Positions 35,463 to 43,621 of a stretch of 64,000 nt of DNA are shown here, in pieces. Positions within the stretch are counted from its first letter, which is position 1; each line of letters opens with the position of its first letter. The stretch is taken from assembly GCF_003353175.1 (NCBI RefSeq), contig NZ_QHKS01000005.1:124001-188000 (forward strand). Reading direction: 5' to 3'. The position numbers were made by a program, and so were the translations under genes. The notes beneath the pieces were generated by a model that was not told where the DNA came from, made no database searches, and saw only the letters and a program-made list of their open reading frames with translations. The stretch is from Paraburkholderia lacunae. GTDB lineage: Bacteria > Pseudomonadota > Gammaproteobacteria > Burkholderiales > Burkholderiaceae.

Positions 35463-35484
35463 GCGCAGCGGAGTCGCGAAGTAG

Positions 35485-35970
35485 ATGACTAGCACGCTCG
35501 AATCACACCAGCAGGAAGACCAGGTCGTCCTGCTGGACGCTGTTCCTCATCCGGCCGCCGATGCCGCCGAGCCGTTCATTGTCGCCAGCGACCGGCGCCT
35601 GATCGTGTCGTATCCAATTGCGGAATCCGACTTCGAACGGTTCGGCCCCTTCGATTCCGACGACGATCCGTTCTGCGCAGTGCTATTTCCAGACGCGGTC
35701 TTTCATCGACTCGGGCCACCCGGCGACGACGATCTCGACATTCATCCGCTTGCATCACACGGTTTGAATGCCTATTCGGTTCACGAAGTGACGAATTCGT
35801 CGCTGGCCGCTGAGATTTCGGCCGTAGTCTCTGCGGAGCCCGTGCGACGCCATTTCGTGATCACGTTTCGGGACTCGACGTTCGAATGCGTGGCGTCGGA
35901 CTGCACGGTGGTCGGCGTATTTGGCGCGGCTGAAATTGCCAGCAGGGAAGCCTTTTCGCTGGTCCGCTAG
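35485..35970 (+). CDS. Acidic protein, unrecognised
   Basis: I do not recognise this 161-residue protein. It is Asp/Glu-rich with FERFGPFDSDDDPFCAVLFP and GPPGDDDLDIHPLASHGLNA, and has no signal peptide or membrane helix. The C-terminal half, RRHFVITFRDSTFECVASDC, predicts beta strands. It starts 22 bp after the basic H-NS-type gene, so the two are probably co-transcribed; an acidic partner or antagonist of that basic protein is an untested possibility. Confidence 0.65.
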   Translation: MTSTLESHQQEDQVVLLDAVPHPAADAAEPFIVASDRRLIVSYPIAESDFERFGPFDSDDDPFCAVLFPDAVFHRLGPPGDDDLDIHPLASHGLNAYSVHEVTNSSLAAEISAVVSAEPVRRHFVITFRDSTFECVASDCTVVGVFGAAEIASREAFSLVR

Positions 35971-36010
35971 CGGCATCGACCCTTACCGTTTCTTTCCCGC
36001 GCGCCGGCAT

Positions 36011-36040
36011 CGCCCGAAAGCTTTTGCGCTGTTTCGGGCG
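36011..36040 (+). terminator. Hairpin downstream of the acidic protein gene
   Basis: CGCCCGAAA (36011-36019) pairs perfectly with TTTCGGGCG (36032-36040), 41 bp after the stop of the acidic protein gene. There is no T-run, so it may be a rho-assisted terminator or RNA-end stabiliser. Confidence 0.45.
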
Positions 36041-36151
36041 CTGCCGGATACACGACACCGATGCGATGGCCGACCCACTCATCTCGGCTTCCACGCAATC
36101 ACCGCGCTGCTCAATATGGATTGCATCGAATGGAGAATATCCATTTCAATG

Positions 36152-36195
36152 CTGAATGCATCCTCAAGGATTTCTGAATGCATCCTCAAGGATTT
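36152..36195. repeat. 22-bp perfect tandem duplication
   Basis: CTGAATGCATCCTCAAGGAT plus TT occurs twice in tandem at 36152-36173 and 36174-36195, followed by more T residues. Each copy contains a small ATCC-TCAA-GGAT hairpin. It lies in the AT-rich part of the 616-bp gap 35971-36586 upstream of the rhamnolipid operon; no gene or convincing lux-type box was seen in that gap. Confidence 0.85.
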
Positions 36196-36586
36196 TTTTT
36201 GGAATTATTTTTGATATGTGTTAAAAAACATTCCATGGCCGTATATTGACATCTAGTCTTCACGCAGCAATGGCAGACTGCGGTCAACGAATAGCGTGCG
36301 ACAGCGGTTGAAACCACGCTTTCGAAATACTTCTATAAGAAATACCACGAGGCATCAAACGCTCGAGCGCAGCGTGTCTGAATTCAGGCGCGTGGCGTGA
36401 AGAGCGGGCACGTATCGCGTTGAGTGAGCCGTGCCCTGGTGTAGCAGCGGTCGTCGCGGATCGGATTTGCCGGCGCAAAGGCAAATCGCATGGGCCTGAT
36501 CCCCGGTAGTACGGCCGCAAGGCGTCCGCATTGGCGGGCGCGGTATCAGTACGCATTTGCTTCGCGCAAGTGCATGCGAATCCGCC

Positions 36587-37558
36587 ATGCCCATCGAAAA
36601 ACTCCTTGTTCCGCTACCAGCGGGCCTGAAAGTCTACGTTGAACGTCACGTATTCGATCCGGCCTTCGAGAGCGTCATTCTGATCAACGGTGCGCTGGCT
36701 ACCACTGCGTCGTTCGGACAGACAATCAAATACCTCGGCGAACGCTATAACCCAATTTGTTTCGATTTACCTTATGCAGGGCAATCGAAAGCTCATAACG
36801 TTTGCGACTTCATTCTGACTAAAGACGATGAAGTCGACATTCTTCTGCATCTAATAGGCATATTCGAACCGGGTTTTCTGTTGTCGGTATCGTGGGGCGG
36901 GGTGGCGTCGCTGCTGGCGCTCTCGCGGGCGCGCACCAGCGTCAGGCGCGCCGTGATCGCGTCGTTCTCGCCACGGCTCAATCAAGCGATGACCGCGTAC
37001 GTGACCGCCGCGCGGGACCACATCGCCGCCGGTGACAATCTGAAGGCCGCGCAACTGCTCAACGATACCGTGGGCCGTCATTTGCCGCGCATCATGAAGC
37101 TCTACAACTACCGCTACCTGTCGACGCTGCCGCGCGACGAGCAGGACCAGGTGGCGTTTCACGTCGACCAGATTCTGGCGATTCGCCCCGAGCACTATCT
37201 GCACGAATTCCGCAATATCGACTGCGGGCTGAAGTTCATCAACGGCGAGCTCGACGAATACACCACGCCGGAGGACGCCCGCTCGCTGAGCGCGCATCTG
37301 AAGCGCGCGGAGTTCACCACCATCGAACAGGCCGGTCACTTCCTGGATCTCGAAGGACGACCCGCGCTGCGGCAGGTTCGCACGGCGATTCTCGATTACT
37401 TCGGTGCCGCCCAGGTGCAGCCGGCAGGCCACCCGCCCGGCTGCCTCGACACGCTGAACGCGCGCCCGCCGCTGTTGCCGGTGCCGCAGCACGCCATCAT
37501 GGACATCGCGTTGCATTCCACCGCCGATCACTCGCTCCAACAGGTCGAAACACCGTGA
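36587..37558 (+). CDS. rhlA: RhlA, 3-(3-hydroxyalkanoyloxy)alkanoate synthase
   Basis: This 323-residue alpha/beta hydrolase-fold enzyme joins two 3-hydroxyacyl units into the lipid moiety of rhamnolipids. It aligns along its length with Pseudomonas RhlA: ILINGALATTASFGQTIKYL, FDLPYAGQSKAHN, TKDDEVDILLHLI. The triad is visible: Ser102 in SVSWGGVASLLALSR, Asp223 in NGELDEYTTPEDA and His251 in AGHFLDLEG. ATG at 36587 matches the family start; there is no obvious ribosome binding site. The C-terminus is about 30 residues longer than in Pseudomonas. It opens a seven-gene operon and shares GTGA with the next gene. Confidence 0.93.
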   Translation: MPIEKLLVPLPAGLKVYVERHVFDPAFESVILINGALATTASFGQTIKYLGERYNPICFDLPYAGQSKAHNVCDFILTKDDEVDILLHLIGIFEPGFLLSVSWGGVASLLALSRARTSVRRAVIASFSPRLNQAMTAYVTAARDHIAAGDNLKAAQLLNDTVGRHLPRIMKLYNYRYLSTLPRDEQDQVAFHVDQILAIRPEHYLHEFRNIDCGLKFINGELDEYTTPEDARSLSAHLKRAEFTTIEQAGHFLDLEGRPALRQVRTAILDYFGAAQVQPAGHPPGCLDTLNARPPLLPVPQHAIMDIALHSTADHSLQQVETP

Positions 37559-38124
37559 ATATCGCTCAGAGCATTGCCATCGTCGTACCCTGGGTCTTGT
37601 GGCTGGCGTATTGGATCGCCACGTCGAACCGGGTCAAGGAGACCACGCGTAAAGAGGCGTCGATGTCGCGCACATTGCAGTCGATTCCGTTGATCGTAGG
37701 CGGCGCGCTGATCATCCTGCCGGACCTGAGCGCAGCGGCGTGGTCCATCGATCTGCAAACGATCGGGCCGCTGCAGTTCGCCGGCCTCGCCGTACTGCTG
37801 GCCGGCCTCGCGTTTTCCGTGTGGGCGAGGCTGCACCTCGGCACCAACTGGAGCGTGTCGGTCACGCTGAAGGAAGGGCACGAACTGGTGCGCAGCGGGC
37901 CGTACGGGCTCGTGCGGCACCCGATCTATACCGGTTGCCTGCTGGCGCTGGCGGGCGCGGTGCTGATCGGCGCGCAATGGCGCGGCGGGGTTGGCCTGCT
38001 GCTGATTTTCGCGTCGCTGGCGTACAAGGTGCGGGTCGAGGAGAGCTGGTTGACCGGCTACTTCGGCGGCGCGTATGCGCAGTATCGCCGCGACGTCGCC
38101 GCGTTGATTCCCGGCGTTTTCTGA
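37555..38124 (+). CDS. Isoprenylcysteine carboxyl methyltransferase-like membrane enzyme inside the rhamnolipid operon
   Basis: This 189-residue integral membrane protein belongs to the ICMT/PEMT-like methyltransferases. It has about four to five helices (6-23, 42-60, 70-92, 126-155) and the SAM-binding signature GPYGLVRHPIYTG at 115-127, then the C-terminal pair Glu162/Glu163 and YFGGAYAQYRRDV...IPG typical of the family. It starts with GTG at 37555, overlapping the rhlA stop as GTGA, and ends 10 bp before rhlB. Family members methylate carboxyl or amino groups of lipophilic substrates using SAM. Its placement between rhlA and rhlB suggests a carboxylate of the HAA or rhamnolipid as substrate, which is inference. 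Confidence 0.85.
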   Translation: MNIAQSIAIVVPWVLWLAYWIATSNRVKETTRKEASMSRTLQSIPLIVGGALIILPDLSAAAWSIDLQTIGPLQFAGLAVLLAGLAFSVWARLHLGTNWSVSVTLKEGHELVRSGPYGLVRHPIYTGCLLALAGAVLIGAQWRGGVGLLLIFASLAYKVRVEESWLTGYFGGAYAQYRRDVAALIPGVF

Positions 38125-38134
38125 GCGGCCCGGC

Positions 38135-39463
38135 ATGACGAGAGTCATCATCACCGCGATCGGCTCGGCGGGCGACGTGCATCCGTTGCTCGGCATCGGC
38201 GCGGCGCTGGCGGCGCGCGGGCACGAGATCGTGTTCTGCAGCCATGCGCCGTTCGCGGAGGCGGCCACGCGCCAGGGGTTCGAGTTTGTGCCGATCGGCA
38301 CCGCGGCTGAATATGCCGCCGCGATGGCGAATCCGGCGCTATGGCATCCGCGTACGTCGTTTCGCACGCTGTGGGCCGTGATTGCGCCGACGTTGCGTCC
38401 GCATTTCGACACGCTCGCCGCATTGACTCACGACGACACCGTGCTGGTGGGCACGCTGTGGGCTTTTTCCGCGCGGCTGATGCAGGAGTTGTATCGCGTG
38501 CCGCTGGTGTCGGTGCAGGTGTCGCCGTCCACCTTGCTGTCCGCGTACGCTCCGCCAACCCATCCGCGGCTGACCATTCCACGCAGCTTGCCGCTAGGCG
38601 TGAAGGTGGCGTTGATGCGGCTGATCGAGCGATACGCACTCGACAAGGTGTGCGGACCGGCGCTGAATGCGCTGCGCGCGCAACTCGGACTTGCACCGGC
38701 GAGGCGTATCTTCGGCAAGTGGCTGCATTCGACCGACGGCGTGCTCTGCCTCTTCCCCGAATGGTTCGCGCAAGCGCAGCGGGATTGGCCGGTACCGCAC
38801 CGGTTGAGCGGCTTTCCACGCTTCAACGACACGGTCGTGCAAGCAGCCGATCCGCAACTCGACGCCTTCGTCGCGACGGGCGAGCGGCCGGTGGTGTTCA
38901 CGGCGGGCTCCACGCTGATCGATCACGCGCGCTACGCGCAAGCGGTGAGCACGGTGCTGAAGGAGAGCGGTTTGCGCGGCATCCTGTTGACCCCGGATGC
39001 GCCGCCTGCCGAAGCGCTCGCCACCCAGGACAATCCGCAATCCATGCTGCTCATGCGCCGCTATGTGCCGCTCCAGACGCTGTTGCCGCGCTGCCGCGCA
39101 CTGGTGCATCACGGCGGCATCGGCACCGCGGCGCTTGCGTATGCCGCCGGCATTCCGCAAATCGTGACGCCGTTCGCGCACGATCAGTTCGACAATGCGC
39201 AGCGCGTCGTCGCGAGTGGTTGCGGCGTTCGGCTCGACGGACCGGTGCAGGCACCGGCGTTGGCGCGCGCGCTGAATCATGTGCTCGGCAACCCGTCGAT
39301 CGCGGTTCAGTGCGGCCGCATGCAGGACCGGCTGGCGTCGTCGCCGGATGGCTGCGATGCCGCCGCGCGCTATATCGAAGGATTCATGCGCAGCGGCGCG
39401 CGCTCGCAAGACATTCGCCGCACGCTGGCACCCGTGCTGGTGGATAGTGGGTTGAGCGCATGA
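38135..39463 (+). CDS. rhlB: RhlB, rhamnosyltransferase I
   Basis: This 442-residue GT1-family glycosyltransferase adds the first rhamnose from dTDP-L-rhamnose to the HAA lipid. The start ITAIGSAGDVHPLLGIGAAL is the GT1 acceptor-side signature. Near residue 325 is the nucleotide-sugar motif VHHGGIGTAALAYAAGIPQI followed by PFAHDQFDNAQRV. Length is close to Pseudomonas RhlB (about 426). It is downstream of the methyltransferase-like gene by 10 bp and overlaps the exporter gene by ATGA. The catalytic domain should face the cytoplasm. Confidence 0.92.
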   Translation: MTRVIITAIGSAGDVHPLLGIGAALAARGHEIVFCSHAPFAEAATRQGFEFVPIGTAAEYAAAMANPALWHPRTSFRTLWAVIAPTLRPHFDTLAALTHDDTVLVGTLWAFSARLMQELYRVPLVSVQVSPSTLLSAYAPPTHPRLTIPRSLPLGVKVALMRLIERYALDKVCGPALNALRAQLGLAPARRIFGKWLHSTDGVLCLFPEWFAQAQRDWPVPHRLSGFPRFNDTVVQAADPQLDAFVATGERPVVFTAGSTLIDHARYAQAVSTVLKESGLRGILLTPDAPPAEALATQDNPQSMLLMRRYVPLQTLLPRCRALVHHGGIGTAALAYAAGIPQIVTPFAHDQFDNAQRVVASGCGVRLDGPVQAPALARALNHVLGNPSIAVQCGRMQDRLASSPDGCDAAARYIEGFMRSGARSQDIRRTLAPVLVDSGLSA

Positions 39464-41058
39464 GCGCGGCGACGCCCATGCCGGACGGCGCCGCGCTGGA
39501 ACCGGGGATGCATACAAGCACATCCGGCACCCTTGGAATGCGTGGCGCGCAGCTCGCGTTGCTGACGTTCGCGTTGTCGTTGGCGACGTTTATCGAAGTG
39601 CTGGATTCGACGGTGACCAACGTCGCGGTGCCGGCGATCTCCGGCGGCCTCGGCGTCTCCAACAGTCAGGGCACGTGGGTGATCAGCTCGTACTCCGTAG
39701 CCGCCGCCATCGCCGTGCCGCTGACCGGCTGGCTATCGCGGCGGCTCGGCGAAACGCGCCTGTTCCTCGGCGCGGTGATCCTGTTCACGTTGACGTCGCT
39801 GCTATGCGGCGTGGCCGGCGATTTTCACGTGCTGGTGATATGCCGCGCGTTGCAAGGACTTTTTTCGGGGCCGATGGTGCCGCTCTCGCAAACCATCCTG
39901 TTGCGCACCTTTCCGCCAGACAAGCGCGTGATAGCGCTCGCGCTGTGGGCGATGACCGTGCTGCTCGCGCCGATCTTCGGACCGGTGGTCGGCGGCTGGA
40001 TCATCGACAATTTTTCGTGGCCGTGGATCTTTCTGATCAACTTGCCGATCGGCATGTTCTCGTTCGCAGTGTGCACGACGCTGTTGCGCCCGGACCCCAA
40101 CGAAACGCGCGGCGCCAGGGCCGCGCCGATCGATCTGCCCGGCATCGCGCTGCTGGTGGTGGGTGTCGGTTCGCTGCAGGCGGTGCTCGACCTCGGTCAC
40201 GACCGCGGCTGGTTCGATTCGCCCTTGATCCTGACACTGGCGATCGTGGCGCTGCTGGCGATCGTGTCGCTGCTGATCTGGGAGGCGGGCGAACGTCATC
40301 CGGTGATCGATTTGAGCCTGTTTTGCGACCGCACGTTTTCGTTCTGCGTGCTGATCATTTCGCTCGGCATGATGAGCTTCTCGGTGGTGGGTGTGATCTT
40401 TCCACTGTGGCTGCAAGCGGTGATGGGCTACACCGCGTATCAGGCCGGGCTCGCCACGGCGCCGCTCGGCGTGCTCGCACTGGTGTTCTCGATTCTGGTC
40501 GGCATCCATGCGGCGCGCTTCGATGCGCGCGTGCTCGCGACATTCGGGTTTCTCGTGTTCGCGGCCGTGCTGTGGTGGGACGCGCACTTCACGCTGACGA
40601 TGACCTTCACGCAGATCATCACGCCGGGTTTGATTCAGGGAATCGGCTTGCCGTGCTTCTTCATTCCGCTGACCGCGGCGACGCTCTCGCGCGTATCGGA
40701 CGACAAGCTCGCGGCGGCCTCCAGTCTGTCGAACTTCTTGCGCACGTTGTCGGCGGCGTTCGGCACGGCGATGAGCGTGACGCTCTGGGACAACCGCGCG
40801 CTGTATCACTACGACGTCGTCGCGCAGTCGGTGACGAAATCGTCCGGCAATACGCAGCGTTTCGTACAGGGGCTGCACGGCATGGGTATCGACGGCGCGC
40901 GTGAGTTCAGCGCCTTGCATCACATCGTGCAGCAACAGGCGTACATGATGGCGACCGGCGACATGTTCTACATGGCAAGCATCACCTGCCTCGTGCTCGC
41001 CGCAATGATGTGGCTGACCCGCCCGAAACGCGGCGCGGCGATGACCTTAGGTCACTGA
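39460..41058 (+). CDS. MFS exporter, DHA2 (EmrB/QacA) family
   Basis: This 532-residue, 14-helix transporter has the DHA2 signature EVLDSTVTNVAVPAISGGLG and the motif-A-like WLSRRLGETRLFLGAVILF. Its partners in the same operon are an EmrA-like adaptor and an outer membrane factor, so it most likely drives proton-coupled export of rhamnolipids or intermediates. ATGA overlap with rhlB shows translational coupling. Rhamnolipid clusters in Burkholderia carry a similar MFS gene. Specificity is inferred from context. Confidence 0.88.
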   Translation: MSAATPMPDGAALEPGMHTSTSGTLGMRGAQLALLTFALSLATFIEVLDSTVTNVAVPAISGGLGVSNSQGTWVISSYSVAAAIAVPLTGWLSRRLGETRLFLGAVILFTLTSLLCGVAGDFHVLVICRALQGLFSGPMVPLSQTILLRTFPPDKRVIALALWAMTVLLAPIFGPVVGGWIIDNFSWPWIFLINLPIGMFSFAVCTTLLRPDPNETRGARAAPIDLPGIALLVVGVGSLQAVLDLGHDRGWFDSPLILTLAIVALLAIVSLLIWEAGERHPVIDLSLFCDRTFSFCVLIISLGMMSFSVVGVIFPLWLQAVMGYTAYQAGLATAPLGVLALVFSILVGIHAARFDARVLATFGFLVFAAVLWWDAHFTLTMTFTQIITPGLIQGIGLPCFFIPLTAATLSRVSDDKLAAASSLSNFLRTLSAAFGTAMSVTLWDNRALYHYDVVAQSVTKSSGNTQRFVQGLHGMGIDGAREFSALHHIVQQQAYMMATGDMFYMASITCLVLAAMMWLTRPKRGAAMTLGH

Positions 41059-41069
41059 GGGGGCTACCG

Positions 41070-42056
41070 ATGACGATCCTGGGCGCACTGGTCATTCTGT
41101 TTCATCCGAGCGAAGAGCAGATCGCGCGAGCCGCGGCAATGGCGTCAGAGTGCGACCGCGTGCTGGTGGTCGACAACTCGCCGCTGCCGGACGGGCGCGC
41201 CGCGATGATGCTGGGCGACGCGGGCGTCCCGCTGCTGCATCACGGCAATCGCAACGGCATTGCCGGCGCATTCAACTGCGGCTTGAGCGCGCTATTCGAG
41301 GCGGGTGTGGACGCGGTTGCGCTGTTCGATCAGGATTCGGAGGCGCCCTCCGGCTACTTCGCGGTGATGCGCGACCGGTGCGAGGCGCTGAGCGGCCAGG
41401 CGTTCATGGCGGGGCCGCGTATCTTCGATGAAAACGATCAACGCTTCCTGCCCGAACTGAACACCAGTGGTTTGGCGGTCGAGCGTCTGGATATCCAGAC
41501 GAACGCGGCACTGCAGCGCTGTGCCTTTCTGATCTCCTCGGGCTGTGTGATTTCCCGCGCAGCGTACGCGCGGCTGGGCCGTTTCGACGAAGGGCTTTTC
41601 ATCGATCACGTCGATACCGAGTACTGCCTGCGCGCACTGCTGCGCAATGTGCCGCTGTATGTGGTGCCGTCGCTGATCCTGCTGCATCGGATCGGCACGC
41701 GGCGCCGTCACAAATTGGGCTCCATCGAGTTGACCACCATGAATCATCCGGGCTTCCGGCGCTATTACAGTGCGCGCAATGCGATGCAGTTGGCGCTGCA
41801 GTATGGACTGCGGTTGCCGGTCGCCGTCGTGCCGAATGTGCTGACGCTCTGGCAGATCGTCCAGATCGTGTTGCTGGAGAAGGACAAGCTGGCCAAGCTC
41901 AACGCGATTGCGCTGGGCGTTTGGGATGGCCTGTTCGGCCGCATGGGGCCGCTTGCGCAGACGCGTCCGCGGCTAGCCGCCAAAACGGCCCGGCTGAGCG
42001 CGGTGACGGCGCCCGCGGGAGCGGAAAGCGCCATGCCACGCACGCGGCACTCATGA
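41070..42056 (+). CDS. rhlC: RhlC, rhamnosyltransferase II
   Basis: This 328-residue GT2-family enzyme adds the second rhamnose to make di-rhamnolipid. Hallmarks are GALVILFHPSEEQI at the start, VVDNSPLPDG, NRNGIAGAFNCGLSALFEAG, the metal/nucleotide-binding FDQDSEAP near residue 87, and FIDHVDTEYCLRAL (GT2 acceptor-site region). Length matches Pseudomonas RhlC (325). GAGGGGG precedes ATG 41070, 11 bp after the MFS gene; a longer in-frame extension is rejected. It overlaps the next gene by ATGA. Confidence 0.92.
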   Translation: MTILGALVILFHPSEEQIARAAAMASECDRVLVVDNSPLPDGRAAMMLGDAGVPLLHHGNRNGIAGAFNCGLSALFEAGVDAVALFDQDSEAPSGYFAVMRDRCEALSGQAFMAGPRIFDENDQRFLPELNTSGLAVERLDIQTNAALQRCAFLISSGCVISRAAYARLGRFDEGLFIDHVDTEYCLRALLRNVPLYVVPSLILLHRIGTRRRHKLGSIELTTMNHPGFRRYYSARNAMQLALQYGLRLPVAVVPNVLTLWQIVQIVLLEKDKLAKLNAIALGVWDGLFGRMGPLAQTRPRLAAKTARLSAVTAPAGAESAMPRTRHS

Positions 42057-43621
42057 TGCGTTGCATGCGATCCCTCGTGCGATCCCTCATGCGATCCCTC
42101 GTGCGACGCAGCGGGCCGCCGCTGCTGATTGCCGCGGCGTTGACCGGCTGCGTCAGCGATGCCGGTCTGTACGCGAACGTGAAGCCGATCAAGCCGTCCG
42201 CCGATACGCTGTCGCAAACCGTCGGCGCAGGCGCGGACGGCGCATGGCCCGCGCCCGATTGGGTCAAGCGCTATCGCGACCCGCAGCTGGACGAACTGGT
42301 CGCCGAGGCGTTGCAGAACAATCCCGACCTGCAGATCGCCAGGGCGAGAGTGGGCGCTGCCCAGGCGCAACTCGAACAGTTCTCGTCGCTGACCGGTCTC
42401 ACCGGCACGGCGGGGGCGACCGTGAGCAAGGCCCGCTTGCCGCAGCCTGTCGACGCCGCCAACGTGTCGGTCGGCGGCCAGCAGATTCCGGTGCAGTTGT
42501 TCAGCGATCCGGTTGTGTCGCCGGCCGCCTTGTTTGCGGGCTTGAGCTACCAGCTCGACCTGTGGGGCAAGAACGCCGCGCTGACCCGCAGCCTGCTGTC
42601 CACCCGCGACGCGACGCGAATCGACGCCGAGCAGGCGCGCCTCACGCTGACGGTCGCGCTGGTGTCGCTTTACTGCGAGCTCGACCGTGCCATTGCGATG
42701 CAGGACATTTTGCGGCAGAAGCAGCAGGCCGCGGAGAGGGTGGACGCGGTGCTGCGCGAGCGCGGCGCGCGCGGGCTCGACAACGCCTACGACGCGGCCG
42801 ACGCCACGCTCAAGCAAAGCCGCCTCGCCTCGCAGCAGGCGCTCAACGACGAGCGCATCAAGCTGACCGAACTGCAGCTCGGCGTGCTGACCGGACGCGG
42901 AGCGGAGCGTGGTTTGTCGCTGCGTCGCCCGCAGCTTGCCGCGGCTGCCGACGCGCCGATGCCCGCACAACTGCCGGTCGATCTGCTGGGCCGCCGGCCC
43001 GACATCGTGGCGGCGCGCTTGCGGGCCGAAGCGGCGCTTGCCAACGTCGACGCGACACGCGCGCAGTTCTATCCGGACGTGAATCTGGTGGCCTTTGCGG
43101 GGCTGACCGCCTTGACGCCCGCCGCGCTGTTCACGCGCGCCGCGATGACCGGTTCGGTCGGACCTGCGATCTCATTGCCGGTGTTCGACCGGACCCGCTT
43201 GCGCGCGCAACTGGGCGGCGATTACGCCAATGTCGACGCGGCGGTGAGCCTCTACAACAAGACGATCGACGAGGCGCTCGGCGAGGTCGCGCGCCAGCTC
43301 ACCTCGTTACGCACGGTCGATACGCTCGCCGTCGAGCAGACGCGCGCAGTGCAGGCCGCTTCGCGCATCGTCGCGATTGCCGAGGAGCGCCACCGGCGCG
43401 GCATCGGCATGCAGAAGGACGTGACGCTGGCTGATCTGTCGTTACTCGACGAACGCGCGCAACAAGTCGATTTGCAGGGGCGCCGCCGGCTGTTGCAGGT
43501 CGCGCTGGTCGGCGCGCTGGGCGGCGGCTTCGACGAACGCAAGGTGGCCGGCGCGCCGATCTCGCATTTTCAGCCGGCCTTTTTCTCTCACGCACGCATC
43601 ACGGATACGCACTTCGATTGA
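42053..43621 (+). CDS. RND-type outer membrane factor lipoprotein (NodT family)
   Basis: This 522-residue TolC-like protein has a basic N-terminus built from RSLV/RSLM repeats, then a lipoprotein signal with LTGC as the lipobox (Cys24). Two OEP repeats follow: PQLDELVAEALQNNPDLQIA near 85 and LLGRRPDIVAARLRAEAAL near 315, the standard NodT landmarks. It should form the outer membrane exit duct for the MFS/EmrA pair. ATGA overlap with rhlC fixes the start at 42053, removing an upstream in-frame extension. Confidence 0.9.
   Translation: MMRCMRSLVRSLMRSLVRRSGPPLLIAAALTGCVSDAGLYANVKPIKPSADTLSQTVGAGADGAWPAPDWVKRYRDPQLDELVAEALQNNPDLQIARARVGAAQAQLEQFSSLTGLTGTAGATVSKARLPQPVDAANVSVGGQQIPVQLFSDPVVSPAALFAGLSYQLDLWGKNAALTRSLLSTRDATRIDAEQARLTLTVALVSLYCELDRAIAMQDILRQKQQAAERVDAVLRERGARGLDNAYDAADATLKQSRLASQQALNDERIKLTELQLGVLTGRGAERGLSLRRPQLAAAADAPMPAQLPVDLLGRRPDIVAARLRAEAALANVDATRAQFYPDVNLVAFAGLTALTPAALFTRAAMTGSVGPAISLPVFDRTRLRAQLGGDYANVDAAVSLYNKTIDEALGEVARQLTSLRTVDTLAVEQTRAVQAASRIVAIAEERHRRGIGMQKDVTLADLSLLDERAQQVDLQGRRRLLQVALVGALGGGFDERKVAGAPISHFQPAFFSHARITDTHFD
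42066..42101 (+). repeat. 12-bp tandem repeat in the signal sequence of the outer membrane factor
   Basis: TGCGATCCCTCG is repeated three times with one base change (TGCGATCCCTCA in the middle), encoding the alternating RSLV/RSLM units of the signal peptide n-region. Copy-number change would lengthen or shorten it without a frameshift. Confidence 0.85.

Noticed and set aside
36246-36274. TTGACA considered as a -35 box for rhlA
   Set aside because: The position 17 bp downstream reads AATGGC, not a -10-like sequence.
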